Counted from the stretch's first letter, positions 50,101-64,000 are shown. The stretch is 64,000 nucleotides of DNA from Xestospongia muta (GCA_963693285.1 OY848919.1:4932436-4996435), one strand, 5' to 3'. Notes: generated from the letters alone by a model not told the origin. Translations and numbers: made by a program.

Positions 50101-53100
50101 AAAGCTGTTAAAGTTTTATCAGAAACTGTCCAAACTATTCCTGACACTGAAAGAGAAAAATATGAAGAGAAGTCTAGACAAATTAGTCAAGACAATCATG
50201 CAATGTTACATATCATTGACACTGGAGGACAACCTGAATTTCATGAAATATTACCAGCTCTCATCACTGGTCCAGCTATCAATTTACTAGTTTTTAAGTT
50301 AACAGAAGACTTGACAAGTCGTTATCACATCACCTATCGATCACCTACTGGTGAATCACAACCTTATGAAACATCTCTTACTCATGAAGAAGTCATCTTT
50401 CGTTCATTAGCTAGTATAGCTTGTTTGAGACAAAATACTATTGGATGGAGTTTTAAAGAGTCACCAATTGATGATGATTCAGAACCTGCTGCATTCCTTG
50501 TTGCTACCCACAGAGACCAAGTAGATTATAGTAAAGTGACTGAAGTTAACGAACAACTCAAAGCTAAAATACAGAAGTCCAAATTGTTTCATGAAAATTT
50601 AGTACAGTTTGCAAGCCCAGATCAATTGATACATGCTATTGATACCACATATGACATATTAGAGATTGATGAATTAAGAAATATGCTTCACAAAGTCATC
50701 TCTAACAAATTCCAAGAGTTGCCTATTCCAGTATCTTGGTGTACATTTAGTGTCAAGTTAAGAAAAATTAACAAGTCTCTACATGATATTAATTCCTGTT
50801 ATAAGTTAGCATTGGAATGTGGTATCACTGACAAAGAAGACTTTATGTTTGCCCTCTGGTTTCTACATCACAGAGTAGGTAGTATTATGCACTATCCAGA
50901 GGTGAATGGACTAAACGACATTGTCATTACTGACCTACAACTAGTATTTGATCGTATTACACATCTAATCACATCTTGTTTTACCTTTAAATCATCAGGA
51001 AATGCTGCTTTAGAAAAAAATTTTCGTACAACAGGTCGATTTACAGAGGATGATATTATAAAACTTTCGAAGAAATCAGATGATCCTCTTTCTCCTGTTA
51101 TACTTGTATCACTTCTAAAACATCTTCACATTGTAGCTGGACCGATGTCTATTAAAAATGACCAAAAATATTACTTCATGCCTTGTGCTCTCAAACCTGC
51201 TGCAATAGAAGAAGAACAGAGAGATGAGCTTGTGTGTCCTGGTCCTTTGTTAATATACTTTGAATGTGGCTACTGTCCTGTAGGTGTGTTCTGTTGTCTA
51301 GTAGTTCATTTGCTAAGTACAAGACAGTCATCAGAAATGAACTGGACTTTACATCATACACCTCATTTTCGTAACAAAATTACCTTTAGAATTGGGAAAT
51401 TTTACCATTTGGTCACACTTGTTTGTCGAGCTACTTATCTAGAAATATGGGCTGATCCTACCATTTCTACAGTGCCTTTCTATGAAATATATCAGACTCT
51501 TGACAAAGCTATAAAGACAGTGACTCAATCATTACATTATATGTACAAGTCTCATCACTTCTTTGGATTTCCATGTACTACTTGTCAGTCTGCACCTCAT
51601 CCTGCTATATGTGAATATGATGATCCTGTAGCTGCTAAATGTGTACAAGGAGGAGAATTAATGTTATTAGGAATGCAACATACTATTTGGCTTGATGAGG
51701 TATGGTTGTGTTAAATTGCTTAACTGGTTTGTATGTGTCTATTTCTCTATTTTTAGTCCATTCAAAAGCAAAATGAAGATCAGTGTGCACAAACTATCCC
51801 AAATCATAACACTGTTGTTTCAGGTAAATGGAATACTAGCAGACTATACTTTGTAGAAATAAAACTTTTTTGTTTATTTCACTTTAATTACTTGCTGTTT
51901 GCAAATTCACACATCTTGGCCATAGTAACAAGTCAATTTTTGATTTGCATATCATTGTATAGTACATATAAACAAGACTCACCAGTTAAAATATGCATGC
52001 TATTAACAATATGGAGGAGGGTATTGTTGAACATTTTTGAGACTTTCACTTAGCATTCTTTTAAAAATTATAAAATAGAATCCTTAATTAAGTTTAATAT
52101 TGTTGCATGCAGCTTTCAAAGACGACCAATATAGTCATTTACATACAGTTATGGTATCAACACATACTGTTACCAATGAATCATCATTATTATGTTAATG
52201 TGACTGATTGTTTTGAAACAAGGTAAAAAGAAAGCTTTTTTAAACTCTCAAGGTCTCATTTCTTTACCAATGTGATTTTTAATTACTTCAAAAATAATCT
52301 TAGAATTATTTCATGACATTGACAACTTAATTATTTGTTTTATCATTCATTTATTCATTATTTTTAATCTACACATTACAGATTCTAGATTTAAATTAAT
52401 ACCAAATAAGGACATTCTTCTTAAGCTATTAGCTGGCATTAGTTACTTGTGGTTTGATATTGGAGAAGCATTGAAAGTCCCTTTTTCAGAACTTATGAAT
52501 CTACGATGTATCAATGATCCAGGCTTAACTAAATTATCAATTGTATTACAGTACTGGATTGATCAACATACTACAGATGTAACTTGGAACACTATCATTG
52601 CTGTTATCAAAAGTGAAACTATTAATCAAATTAAGGTCGGGGAAATGATACGAAGACATGTTTTAAACATTAAAAAAGATGATGCATCAAACATATCAAA
52701 TGAACATGGCGATGAACAAGTTGGAGGAAGACATTACAGGAGAAAAGGAATATTAGACAAAAGTATGGCAAAAAGAGGATACAAGAAACATAAAGGTAAA
52801 TTTAGTGCAGCATAAAAAACATTTGATGTTGTATTAACTTTTTATAGGAAACAAACAACAAAGACTAGAAGAGAGTGGTTCTGAAGATAGCCATTTGTCC
52901 AAGGAGCAAGTTTATAAATTTTCATCATCTGACAGTGACTCAGAGTCATATGATCTATCAAGTGCTCATGGTAAAGAACTAGCTGGAGGGAGACCTTACA
53001 GGAGAAAAGGAATATTAGACAAAACTTCTATTCCTTTGCCAAAAAGGGGACACCAGAAACATAAAGGTAAATTTACTACATATAATACGTTTTGATGTTG

Positions 53101-54400
53101 TGTTAACTTGTCAGGGGATAAGCGACAAAGACTAGAAGCGAGTGGTTCTGATGATCATTTGTCCAAACAGCAAACTTACTGTAAACATATATTACCTGAG
53201 AGTGACTCAGAGTCATATGATCTATCAAGTGCTCATGGTAAGGAACCAGCTGGAGGGAGACCTTACAGGAGAAAAGGAATATTAGACAAAACCTCTATTT
53301 CTTTGCCAAAAAGGGGACACCAGAAGCATAAAGGTAAATTTACTACATATAGTATGTTTTAATGTTGTGATAACTTGTTAGGGGATAAACAACAAAGACT
53401 ACAAGCGAGTGGTTCTGATGATCATTTGTCCAAACAGCAAACTTACTATAAACATATATCACCTGAGAGTGATTTAGAGTCATGTGGTGCTTGTGTTATG
53501 AAACCTGCCAAAGGGAGACCTTATAAGAGCAAAGGTAGATCAGATAAAACTACATTATTATGAAAGTAGCGAGACAATAACTAAAAAACCATCTTATGAT
53601 TGTTTTGACGATGCCAATTTCACAGTAATGCACTTGAGTTTTGGAAATTTGACTGCCAGCAAAGACAATACAAAGTGCTAGAAGGCAGCAAAGCAGGCTA
53701 GCTAAGTTCAATCATCCAAACCATTACTGTAGCACTCAAGGTTATTGGTTAGTATATGTGTGTCGGCTGTTAATGTCTGTAGTATAATTTTATTTGTCAC
53801 TTTTAATTGCTACATACAGCAATGGAATAAAAACAATGTATGTGTAGATACATAATTATAGTTGACTGACTGGAAACAAATTATAGGACTGTCTGACATG
53901 CTGGTAGTACAAGCACACAGATTATGACTTAATTTTTGTAATATCATTATTGATTTACTACAGGAAAGAAACAAAGAAGGCTGGAATCAAAAGAAGTGGA
54001 TTCTAATCTGTCAGAGTCTACAGACATATTTCCCAGGAAGCAAAGACATTGTTATACATCACCTGACAGTGACTTAGAGTTATATGACACATCACATACA
54101 CATGGTAAAGAATCGACCAGGAGACCTTACAAGAGAAAAGTAGTATTAGACAAAGGACTATCTAAATACAAGAAACGCAAAGGTAAATATAATACTTTAG
54201 GACATTATATTTAATGTTTACTTGTCACAGAAATAGAAGGCCATAATTCAGATCAAAGTGATGATGGCCATTTGTCCAGAAAATGGCAAGCTTATCATAA
54301 ACAAACATCATCTGACAATGACTCAGAGTCATATGACTTGTCATATCAACATGATAAGGAACCTGCCAGAGGGAGACATTATACGAGAAAAACAGAGTAA
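44116..54400 (+). CDS. Gene B: giant ankyrin - Roc/COR GTPase - Death domain protein, paralogue of gene A
   Basis: Proposed exons are 44116-51699, 51757-51823 (67 nt as in A), 52382-52795, 52848-53066 and 53115-53333, then 53382-53534 or a terminal 53382-53563, then 53964-54182 and 54231-54400. Ending at 53563 gives about 2894 aa; the longer form gives about 3014 aa. Landmarks: ankyrins from about residue 50, P-loop GPPGAGKST at 1838-1846, DTGGQPEF from 2035, THRD at 2131-2134, then COR-like sequence. The Death domain lies in exon 3 (YLWFDIGEALKVPF, YWIDQHTTDVTWNTI). Exon 1 ends at the donor after GAT-GAG, not at the TAA at 51712. Exon 3 runs straight from the Death domain into the basic half of a tail module (RHYRRKGIL, KKHK), whereas gene A has separate exons there. 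The N-terminus keeps IELGMSPW where A has lost four residues. Presumed cytosolic GTPase-scaffold (inference). Confidence 0.9.
44780..48395 (+). repeat. Coding higher-order array: seventeen 207-bp (69-aa) units alternating in two types (gene B)
   Basis: GRTILH occurs 17 times at exactly 207-bp spacing from about 44902 to about 48213, with no length change. Units alternate strictly between an Ala type (INARG, mostly VQG) and a Thr type (INT.G, LEG), so the true period is 414 bp (138 aa). Each unit contains two ankyrin repeats (RPLHIACAFSGSV and GRTILHWACEKNHLEVV). Differences among units are nearly all single-base changes. Confidence 0.95.
52848..54400 (+). repeat. Tandem module exons in the tail of gene B
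   Basis: Module exons of 219, 219, 153 (or terminal 182), 219 and terminal 170 nt are bounded by phase-1 splice sites. The first two are almost identical (SDSESYDLSSAHGKE, AGGRPYRRKGILDKTSI). The third lost its tail and runs into a TGA at 53561-53563 unless the inner donor after 53534 is used. The last internal copy (53964-54182) is diverged but intact, and the final one ends in TAA at 54398-54400. Confidence 0.85.
53826..53831 (+). terminator. Possible proximal polyadenylation signal of gene B
   Basis: AATAAA lies about 260 bases after the TGA at 53561-53563 and before the downstream module exons. Its position would give a short transcript form that skips the last two modules. Confidence 0.4.
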
Positions 54401-54477
54401 ACATCAAAATTGCTTACAAGGGAACAAAAGGGTAATTGAGATTAATACTGAGCAATATAATTCCCACTTATTACAGG

Positions 54478-54605
54478 TGACAAAAGACATAGAACAGAAG
54501 ACACTGATTTGATCAATCTGATGACCACCATATTTCTAAGAAACGAGGACCTTACTCTGGACAGTCTCCATTATCTGACAGTAGCTGAAAGTCATTTTAA
54601 TTTGT
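54478..54605 (+). pseudogene. Decayed module exon beyond the end of gene B
   Basis: After 'cttattacag' the sequence resembles a module start (GDKRHR.ED, then DQSDDHHISKK, LSDSS, stop, KS), with one frameshift after the first residues and a TGA in the core. It shows that the module array was once longer. Confidence 0.65.
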
Positions 54606-54704
54606 TTGAGGTATATGATATCCGTTGTCTCAATACATATAACTTCAGTATTAAAGATTGTGAACTATATATAGTATTTGTGTTTTATGATGATATAGTA
54701 TAAC

Positions 54705-55335
54705 TCTAAAAACAACTGCCTGTAATTATTTGCAATATTGTAGAATCATTGGTTTACTAAGACTTGTGTATACATACGTACATTACCTTTAAATTCATAT
54801 TTATGTCATTTGTTTGGAACCACAAATCTAAATGTGAATTAACTCGGTGATTTTTTCTTATTATAGAAGATGCTCACTATTGCTCATTTATCTTTTGGGA
54901 CATGTCCACTCTCTGATGTACTGTCACTGTCTCATGTTCAAATCTTTCCTCCCTTAATACTCATATACTCTCAAGTTTCAATAATAATAGCATTTAATAT
55001 GTATCACTACTAGTGTATTCATATTTACTTCTATTCTCTGTGTTTTTAAAACACTAACATAGAGTGTCCTTTTTTATATTTCTATGTAATTCATCACCCA
55101 AGTACTAAGTTTTCCAATAATTCTAGATCACGATGGCTTAGCCTCTTTGACATTAACAAGTCATACCAATGAACATTTTATCTCTTGTACTGTTCAGTAT
55201 TCTCATACGTTGACACACATTATATCATATACATAAAAATTGATTGGTTAATTTAACTAATACATGGTTATACAGGCTGTACATGCAAAGTAAACAATGT
55301 TATTTTGCTTACTAATGTGATTGTTTATGTTTTTT
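54705..55335. other. Intergenic DNA, nothing recognised
   Basis: AT-rich sequence between gene B and the divergent pair at 55.3-55.6 kb. No coding, RNA or repeat feature was seen. Confidence 0.6.
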
Positions 55336-55339
55336 GAGA

Positions 55340-55549
55340 TCATCTAGTACTTTCTGAGTAGAGGAGGTAGACGTTTTCACTGCTGTTGCCAATCCATGGA
55401 TCAATGTACAAGTTATTTTCAGCTAGATACTGCTTTAGGTCTATTAGTATCTTGTTTGCATACTCCCAAAAGTCAGAATTTTTCAATGCTGATCCCCAGC
55501 ATTTAACATCGTCGACAGACAGAGCCATTCCATGTTGTTGAGCTTTCAA
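55340..55549 (-). CDS. Small hypothetical open frame, divergent to the SDR gene
   Basis: A frame of about 62 codons from an ATG at about 55528 (MALSVDDVKCWGSALKN..., ending YLLYSESTR) lies head-to-head with the SDR gene, whose ATG is at 55595. The residue mix is protein-like (no low complexity), but no family is recognised and no splice sites were assigned. It could be a small gene sharing a bidirectional promoter, an exon, or chance. Confidence 0.3.
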   Translation of the reverse strand: MKAQQHGMALSVDDVKCWGSALKNSDFWEYANKILIDLKQYLAENNLYIDPWIGNSSENVYLLYSESTR

Positions 55550-55594
55550 AGGTCACGCCCCATGCTAGTATCAGCCACTCCTCCCTAGCTCTTA

Positions 55595-57906
55595 ATGGGT
55601 TTGTTGGAAAGGATATTTAAGTTAGCTGTAATTGGTGTACTTTTAGCTTTGGCAGCACATTTTATAATAGGTTGGTTAAATGGAGTAGATGTTAATGGTA
55701 AGTTAGTATATGTACATAACTGCCTTTAAAAATATTGTATTAATTATACAGAATATTACAGAAACAAACGTATCATTGTAACTGGTGCATCAAAAGGGAT
55801 TGGTAGAGAACTGGCTATCCAGTTGTCTCATTTAGGAGCCAGGTACATGTATGTGTAAAAAGGATGGAATGACATCAGAAGAGATGTATATTGCTGTGTT
55901 TGCTTTACTGTTAAGGTCATGTCATGTTTTAACTTTGAAATTAATATTATTTAAACTCAGCCTTAACCTCTTGACCCTAGACAGTAAACTTAAAATAAAA
56001 TTTTACAATTTTTATTGTTGAAGTATGGCTAGCATCCTTACTGGTAAGCCTTATTAAAGAGAAGATAAAACCCTACTACTCTTGGATATTTAAAAGTTAA
56101 AATAAAAGTTAATCAGGTCACAGAGGATCAGTGAAGTTCAAAATGGTATAACAAACATTTATTTCTTTACCCTCAATTTTGCGAACTTGTTATGACATGA
56201 TAACTTTCAAATGAATAGCTAACAATTCTTTTTCAGCTTATTAAGTAATCCATACTTACACTGTGAACACAAGAACATAAGTCCATGTCAATAAATAATA
56301 TTCTGTACTTCCTTTGTCACCATATCACTACATAGATTAGTAGTCACTGCTCGTACTGAGGACAAGTTAAAAGAGACAGCTGCTCTTTGCCATAACTCTA
56401 CTCACGTTTATTATGTTGTAGCAGATTTAGGCAAAGAAGAAGATTGTAAAGAAGTGGTTGATGTTGCTGTAGAGAAAATAGGTGGGATCGATATACTTAT
56501 TTTAAATGCTGCATATTCTCCAAAACCACAATGGTTTCATCAGTTCAAGGCACCAGTAAGATATTTTAACATATAAATATATAAGAGATGTGCCATGAGG
56601 TTAATTAAAAACAGTTCTCTTATAACCTCCTAAACAAAATGACTTCTCTTTATAATGCTGAATTGTTAATACCACTAATCCTTGATTATCTCTTTGTATT
56701 GATGTGTAATATTAGGCAGTTACAAAGCCCTATACTTTCCACTATTGCATTGCTATTGTAGAGAAGACTTGTACATGTAGGTACTAATGTAAAGTCCATT
56801 TTTACTGATGTATGCCATTTTTCACTTAATTATAGGGGGATGTCTTTCTAAATGTTTTCAAGTAAGTATAATAAACAACTTAACTATGTGTGAATTGACA
56901 TTTTTACCATTAAATTATATCTTAGTTTCAACAGTCATTATATAAGTTTATTTGTCTACATTTACAGAGTTAATGTACTTCAGAGTGTGTATTTCATGCA
57001 GTATAGTCTGCCGTATCTTAATGATAGTCATGGTAATGTTGTTGTTGTCTCTTCTGCTGCTAGCCAAATTGGAATGCCACAAGTAGTCCCTTATAGGTGA
57101 GACTACTTGTAATGGAACTAGTTATTATTTCTAATAATAGATAATGTAATTAATTTATCATACTCTTTTTCTTAGATGTATAGTTTTTGTGAATCAAATC
57201 AATTATTTTTATAATGTGTATGTTTTAAAGTAATGTCTATAATCAGCAGTAATATTATACTATCATATTTGTTACCACTTATACATACATTGATTGTTTA
57301 TATCTTTGTTTTTATCATGCTCTATAGTACTAGCAAGCATTCACTTAATGGTGAGTATAACTCATGATTTTCTTCATATTTACCTTTGCTACCTAATCTC
57401 TTTCTCACACATACACACAGGATTTTTCAAAGGATTACGACAGGAGTTTATAATGCACAAGATTCCGATATCAATCACTATTATGCCTCTACCATTTGTA
57501 CTAACTGACAAGGTTAAAAAAAGACAACAAAACAATGAAATGATATGCTATCTATTTTGAAAATAGGCTGTAAAAAATTGGAAACCAAGTGGAAATGAAC
57601 ATGGAATCACACCACAAGTACTTTACATAAATGTATTTATTAAGTTTATGTGAATTAGTCACTTTCAAAATGATTACCATATCTACACTACATAATTACA
57701 AGTTCTCATTATAACCATTGAAATGTGATTTCTTTATGTAGTCATGTGCCAATAAAATGATTCAAGTGATACCCCAACGTCAAACCTGGTCTTACATTGA
57801 CTGGAGTAGTACATTGGTTGGACATTTATACTCTCTCATTCCTGATATAATTGATTTTGGTACAAGACTATATATTCCACACATGAGCCAACTCTTCACT
57901 AACTGA
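55595..57906 (+). CDS. Membrane-anchored short-chain dehydrogenase, 11-beta-hydroxysteroid dehydrogenase 1-like
   Basis: Nine exons fit with GT-AG sites and keep frame: 55595-55697, 55752-55842, 56336-56555, 56836-56861, 56968-57096, 57328-57350, 57421-57512, 57567-57617 and 57742-57906, giving 299 aa. The N-terminus is a single hydrophobic anchor (FKLAVIGVLLALAAHFIIGW). A Rossmann fold follows with the cofactor motif TGASKGIG (about residues 43-50), an R in VVTARTEDKL that suits NADP(H), and NAA in place of NAG. The catalytic Ser is in VVVSSAAS and the YSTSK motif (Tyr-x-x-x-Lys) spans exons 5-6. FFKGLRQEF after YxxxK matches the HSD11B1 branch. It probably reduces or oxidises a steroid or other lipid carbonyl at the ER membrane (family inference; substrate unknown). 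Two exons (26 and 23 nt) are micro-exons. It looks intact. Confidence 0.93.
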
Positions 57907-58435
57907 ACTATTTTCATGTTATACATAGTGTTGTTTTAGTTAACTGTAACTAAAGTTAAAACCTTTTAGTTTAAACTGTTATAATTTAGTTAACTATATA
58001 GTGTGAAGAATAATACTAAAATTTATTTTACTATTCAGTTGAATAATGATGGCCGTGAAGGTGTGAATATTATGGTTTTCCGTTTTGTCTCATCCTGTCA
58101 TCACATAAACATGATGAACCATCTACTCATATCTACATTGAACAAGATACATCAATAATTAGCTCCACCTGTTCAGTCGTTACTAATTAATTATTCATAA
58201 GTGCCTGTTAACAGGCAAGGACTCATTGCTTTTTCAGATTTTGTGCGCATCTCCTAAAATCATTCTTTTTGTGAATTTTTTGAAAAGACCTGAAATTTAA
58301 GTGCATTTACGCATATTGAATAAAAGTTTTTCTACTTTATTAGAGTTTACCTGCTCATATAATGGGTAATGGAGCTAGTATAAATGGTAGTTGAGTTACA
58401 TCTCATACATTAGGTATAGCTAACACTCTTCAATG
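57907..58435. other. Intergenic DNA, nothing recognised
   Basis: The 3' flank of the SDR gene. No AATAAA occurs immediately after the stop, and no feature is supported until the CNBD relic. Confidence 0.5.
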
Positions 58436-58439
58436 TTAT

Positions 58440-58870
58440 TGTACCATTAAGAAGACCTAACTCAACAATCAACAAAGAAGAAGAAAATTCTGAAGAGGAA
58501 GAAATAGACTTACCAAATAACTTGCAAAGAGCTGTAAGGACACCTGAGCAAAGTATTCAACGTAGCACCATAGGCATTGGATAAGGTGTTCTTAGTAAGA
58601 CTATTTGAGAGAGTGTCAAATTTATTATGTGTGCCTTTAATATTGATTTCTTGCAAACAACTGTAATCTCTAAACCAATTACATCAGGTGAATTAATTTT
58701 AACAGCAGGGGCAGAACCTACAGGTGTCCATATTATGATGAATGGAATGGTGCCATTATGGATCCAACTGGTCATGTGATATTGGGTCATTTATCTTAAG
58801 GAGATAGTTTTGGTGAAGTTGAGACACTTATGACTTGTCATTGTTGTATGACAGTACAAAGTAGACAAAG
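58440..58870 (+). pseudogene. Cyclic-nucleotide-binding domain fragment, broken
   Basis: The frame from about 58625 reads MCAFNIDFLQTT, then GELILTAGAEPTGVHIMMNG, the beta-roll start of a cyclic-nucleotide-binding domain. After a frame change, DPTGHVILGHLS, a stop, and GDSFGEVETLM (the FGE phosphate-binding cassette start) follow. A Glu-rich linker (EEENSEEEEIDLP) precedes it and a donor-like 'aaag|gtaagc' ends it. The stop before GDSFGE and the frameshift indicate a pseudogene of a cNMP-gated channel or similar protein. No channel pore is in the window. Confidence 0.6.
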
Positions 58871-59100
58871 GTAAGCTAACAAAATTGGGCTACATATATG
58901 TATATATAAGTCTTGTATTAATATACATACAAGTAATATAATATACATAATTACAACTTATAATTAAGGAGTCTAATTAACAAATTATGTCATATTTTAC
59001 TTAACTAAAACCAAGCCAATATAATTTTAAGCATTTAGTTAAAGGGATATATTGTAAAATTCTCTCTCTCTCTCTCTCATTTTAATATTTTATCATTGTA

Positions 59101-59215
59101 TATTCTATATAGAATACTGATTTGCTGATTGACTTATATATGAAGATAGACATCAGAAATCAGAATGGAGTCAGGACTCGATTTATGAGGCATGCATTAT
59201 GTTTTATCTCAACAG
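59101..59215 (+). repeat. Isolated diverged piece of the 2-kb array
   Basis: 'tattctatatagaatactga' followed by 'gacatcagaaatcagaatgg' and 'gtcaggactcgatttatgag' corresponds to the junction landmark of the 16.8-28.8 kb array (type leading to relic exons), about 30 kb away. A (TC)n run lies just before it at about 59061-59078. Confidence 0.7.
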
Positions 59216-59956
59216 AATGCTATTTTATAATATTCCATTTTATAATTCACATTTTTTTTACTTTTACAGCTGATATAAATGATAGTTTCTTTTGCATCTA
59301 AATTAAAAGAAGACATCCTTTATCAAATGTGTATATGTAACTACTGATATGTTAGATAGCCATTTTATTTTTGAGTTTTGTTATCTTCACAATTCATTAT
59401 ATATTGTGTGTACATCTACCCTATAATAGTACAATCAAAACATGGAAAATGAAAAAGTAATTAAGATCAAAATGTACTTATATCAGTACATCAGCTAACA
59501 TCATATTGCATTAGAAGTCGATGTATAAATGTAATTTCCTATGTATGACTATGACGCATGTTTCTGATGACATATCATTACATTATAAACAAATCCTTTT
59601 GGCAATATATATATGTGTATGTATTCAGTCTATTCAACCAAGGGAAGTCTACCGTGATAATTGTTGTTCAGAGGCACACACAGTGAAGTGAGTTGTATTA
59701 ATGTATATATCATTTCATTAAATCAGTGACACAATAACAATTTAGTATAACTAATATTGGACTTGAGATTATAACCGGATTAAGAGAATTGAGGATATAG
59801 GTAAAATACCTAACAAATAGGGTCAGAGTAATTCTCAAAAACAACCTTTTTAGTAGCTCATTTCACTATTTTAGTCTAAATGAAACAATAAACTTACCCA
59901 AATTATTTGACTTTTAAGCTATGTAATATAACTATTTTCTACTATAGCTATATATC

Positions 59957-60148
59957 ATGCCAAAAGGAGGAGCAAAAGCAAAGAAAGGTGGTAAAGGTAA
60001 AGGCAGTGGAGGGAAAGGTAATGATCCAAAGAGTCTTTTGACTAAGTTAGCAGCCTCTCGCTCATCACCTCATGGAGCAGGTTTGAGTACTGCTGTAGCT
60101 TCTCGTACAGCTCCTGCTACAGGAAGAGTCCAGTCATCTTTGAAATAA
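59957..60148 (+). CDS. Small Lys/Gly-rich basic protein, unrecognised
   Basis: A 63-aa frame starts MPKGGAKAKKGGKGKGSGG and ends in a Ser/Ala/Arg-rich part (SRSSPHGAGLS, GRVQSSLK). An acceptor-like 'tttctactatag' lies 9 bases before the ATG, suggesting a non-coding first exon upstream (a possible donor is near 59690). AATAAA overlaps the TAA at 60146-60148. Composition differs strongly from the AT-rich flanks, which supports real coding. It is likely a nucleic-acid- or ribosome-associated basic protein by composition only; no family is recognised. Confidence 0.55.
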   Translation: MPKGGAKAKKGGKGKGSGGKGNDPKSLLTKLAASRSSPHGAGLSTAVASRTAPATGRVQSSLK

Positions 60149-60149
60149 A

Positions 60150-60930
60150 CCTAATATGACAATACCAAAAGACAAATAACAACATTAAATTATAATACCA
60201 TAAATATTGGCAATAATAATAATATAACATAATTAGTTAATACTATTGCAAACTGTCGTGTCAATACATTATATTTGCCATGTATAATATCATTAACATA
60301 TAGTACATTAATGCTAGGTATTGATTTTCTTTGAAGTATTTTTTAGTAACAGTTGTATTTGGCAATGTCTTATTATATTATAACAGGAAGAAAGAGTTGA
60401 TTTTGATGAACATGATAAAACAGTTGATCACAACAATTATAATAACATATACTGTTATATATGCTACAGATTTATGTAAGTACATAATTATAATAAAAGA
60501 AAGTATATCTGTAAATTATTTGGCAAGGAAGAATGTACTTTTATGAATTTGATATTATAAAGACATGAAAGTACAAATTTATGTTCAATCTACAACTAAC
60601 TTGCTAGTTAGCTGTAGATACACATGTCTCATGTTTTCAATAATTCCACATCTCTTTCCTAATCCAATTTGGTACAAACATCTAGTGCATGGCCTGGAAC
60701 AGTTTAGTATATTTTATTACTGATACTTATTTCCTAAGCTTCAAATATTAAGTATTAAAGTGTGTGGCCTGAGGTTTGGACTGTCCCCTGACCATAATGG
60801 ATACCTATTGACATTTTGACATTTTGAGTGTTAACTTTTTTTCATAACAAAATAATTTAAGGAGATACCATAAAATTTAGTGTATAAGAATTTACTAATT
60901 TAATTTCAATAAAACTTAGTTACAAAAGTA
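60150..60930. other. Intergenic, converging 3' ends
   Basis: No gene is supported. A 71-codon frame at 60331-60546 is AT-rich and hydrophobic and looks like chance. Confidence 0.5.
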
Positions 60931-60936
60931 TTTATT
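60931..60936 (-). terminator. Polyadenylation signal of the RabGAP gene
   Basis: TTTATT on the plus strand reads AATAAA on the minus strand, 20 bases after the TAA of the gene (60957-60959). Confidence 0.6.
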
Positions 60937-60956
60937 AATTATTACATACATGTGAA

Positions 60957-64000
<3,044 letters not shown>

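Noticed and set aside
1..54400. Ankyrin genes as bacterial symbiont DNA
   Set aside because: Introns, polyA signals, Death domains and neighbouring animal genes point to a nuclear animal genome.
57294..57560. 88-codon frame as a separate gene
   Set aside because: It reads through an intron between SDR exons 6 and 7 and continues past the donor of exon 7.

Overview
The window looks like nuclear DNA of an early-branching animal, most likely a demosponge of the Amphimedon type (inference). It is AT-rich and its genes are split by GT-AG introns, many only 44-54 bp long. Giant ankyrin-repeat GTPases with Death domains are common in such genomes, and the clearly animal genes here (an 11-beta-HSD-like SDR and a TBC1D1/TBC1D4-like RabGAP) fit. 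Nothing looks bacterial or viral.

The main content is a tandem gene family. Two complete giant genes lie on the plus strand (A, about 3.4-15.3 kb; B, about 44.1-54.4 kb), and a truncated third copy sits at the left edge (1-417). Each gene has one huge first exon (2849 and 2528 codons) encoding a shared N-terminus, a long ankyrin array, and a Roc-like GTPase (GPPGAGKST, DTGGQP, THRD) followed by a COR-like region. Next come a 67-nt exon and a Death-domain exon. Both genes end in a series of small phase-1/phase-1 exons, each encoding an SDSxESYD plus Lys/Arg-rich module. The architecture recalls the ankyrin-Roc-COR-Death part of DAPK1 without the kinase, suggesting an intracellular signalling or immune-type receptor (inference). 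The paralogues are nearly identical outside the ankyrin arrays, but their arrays differ: A carries about ten 73-aa units plus three 262-aa super-units, whereas B carries seventeen 69-aa units in an alternating two-type pattern. A small separate Death-domain exon (15641-15939) follows gene A.

From about 16.8 to 28.8 kb lies a large non-coding tandem array with a unit of about 2 kb made of two alternating sub-units. One sub-unit contains decayed copies of the 3' exons of the ankyrin/Death gene, so part of the gene tail was amplified together with intergenic DNA. From 28.8 to 44 kb the window is mostly degenerate: a zinc-finger/transposon-like pseudogene, UIM-type exons, a minisatellite interrupted by a TA-flanked MITE, foldback repeats and two pogo/Tigger-like transposase relics. 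A Copia-like pol relic lies just upstream of gene A. The regions upstream of A and B are duplicated and were broken by different insertions.

The right end (55.6-64 kb) holds ordinary genes: a nine-exon SDR (plus), a broken cyclic-nucleotide-binding domain, a small Lys/Gly-rich protein, and the 3' part of a TBC1D1/4-like RabGAP (minus), with long AG microsatellites in its introns.
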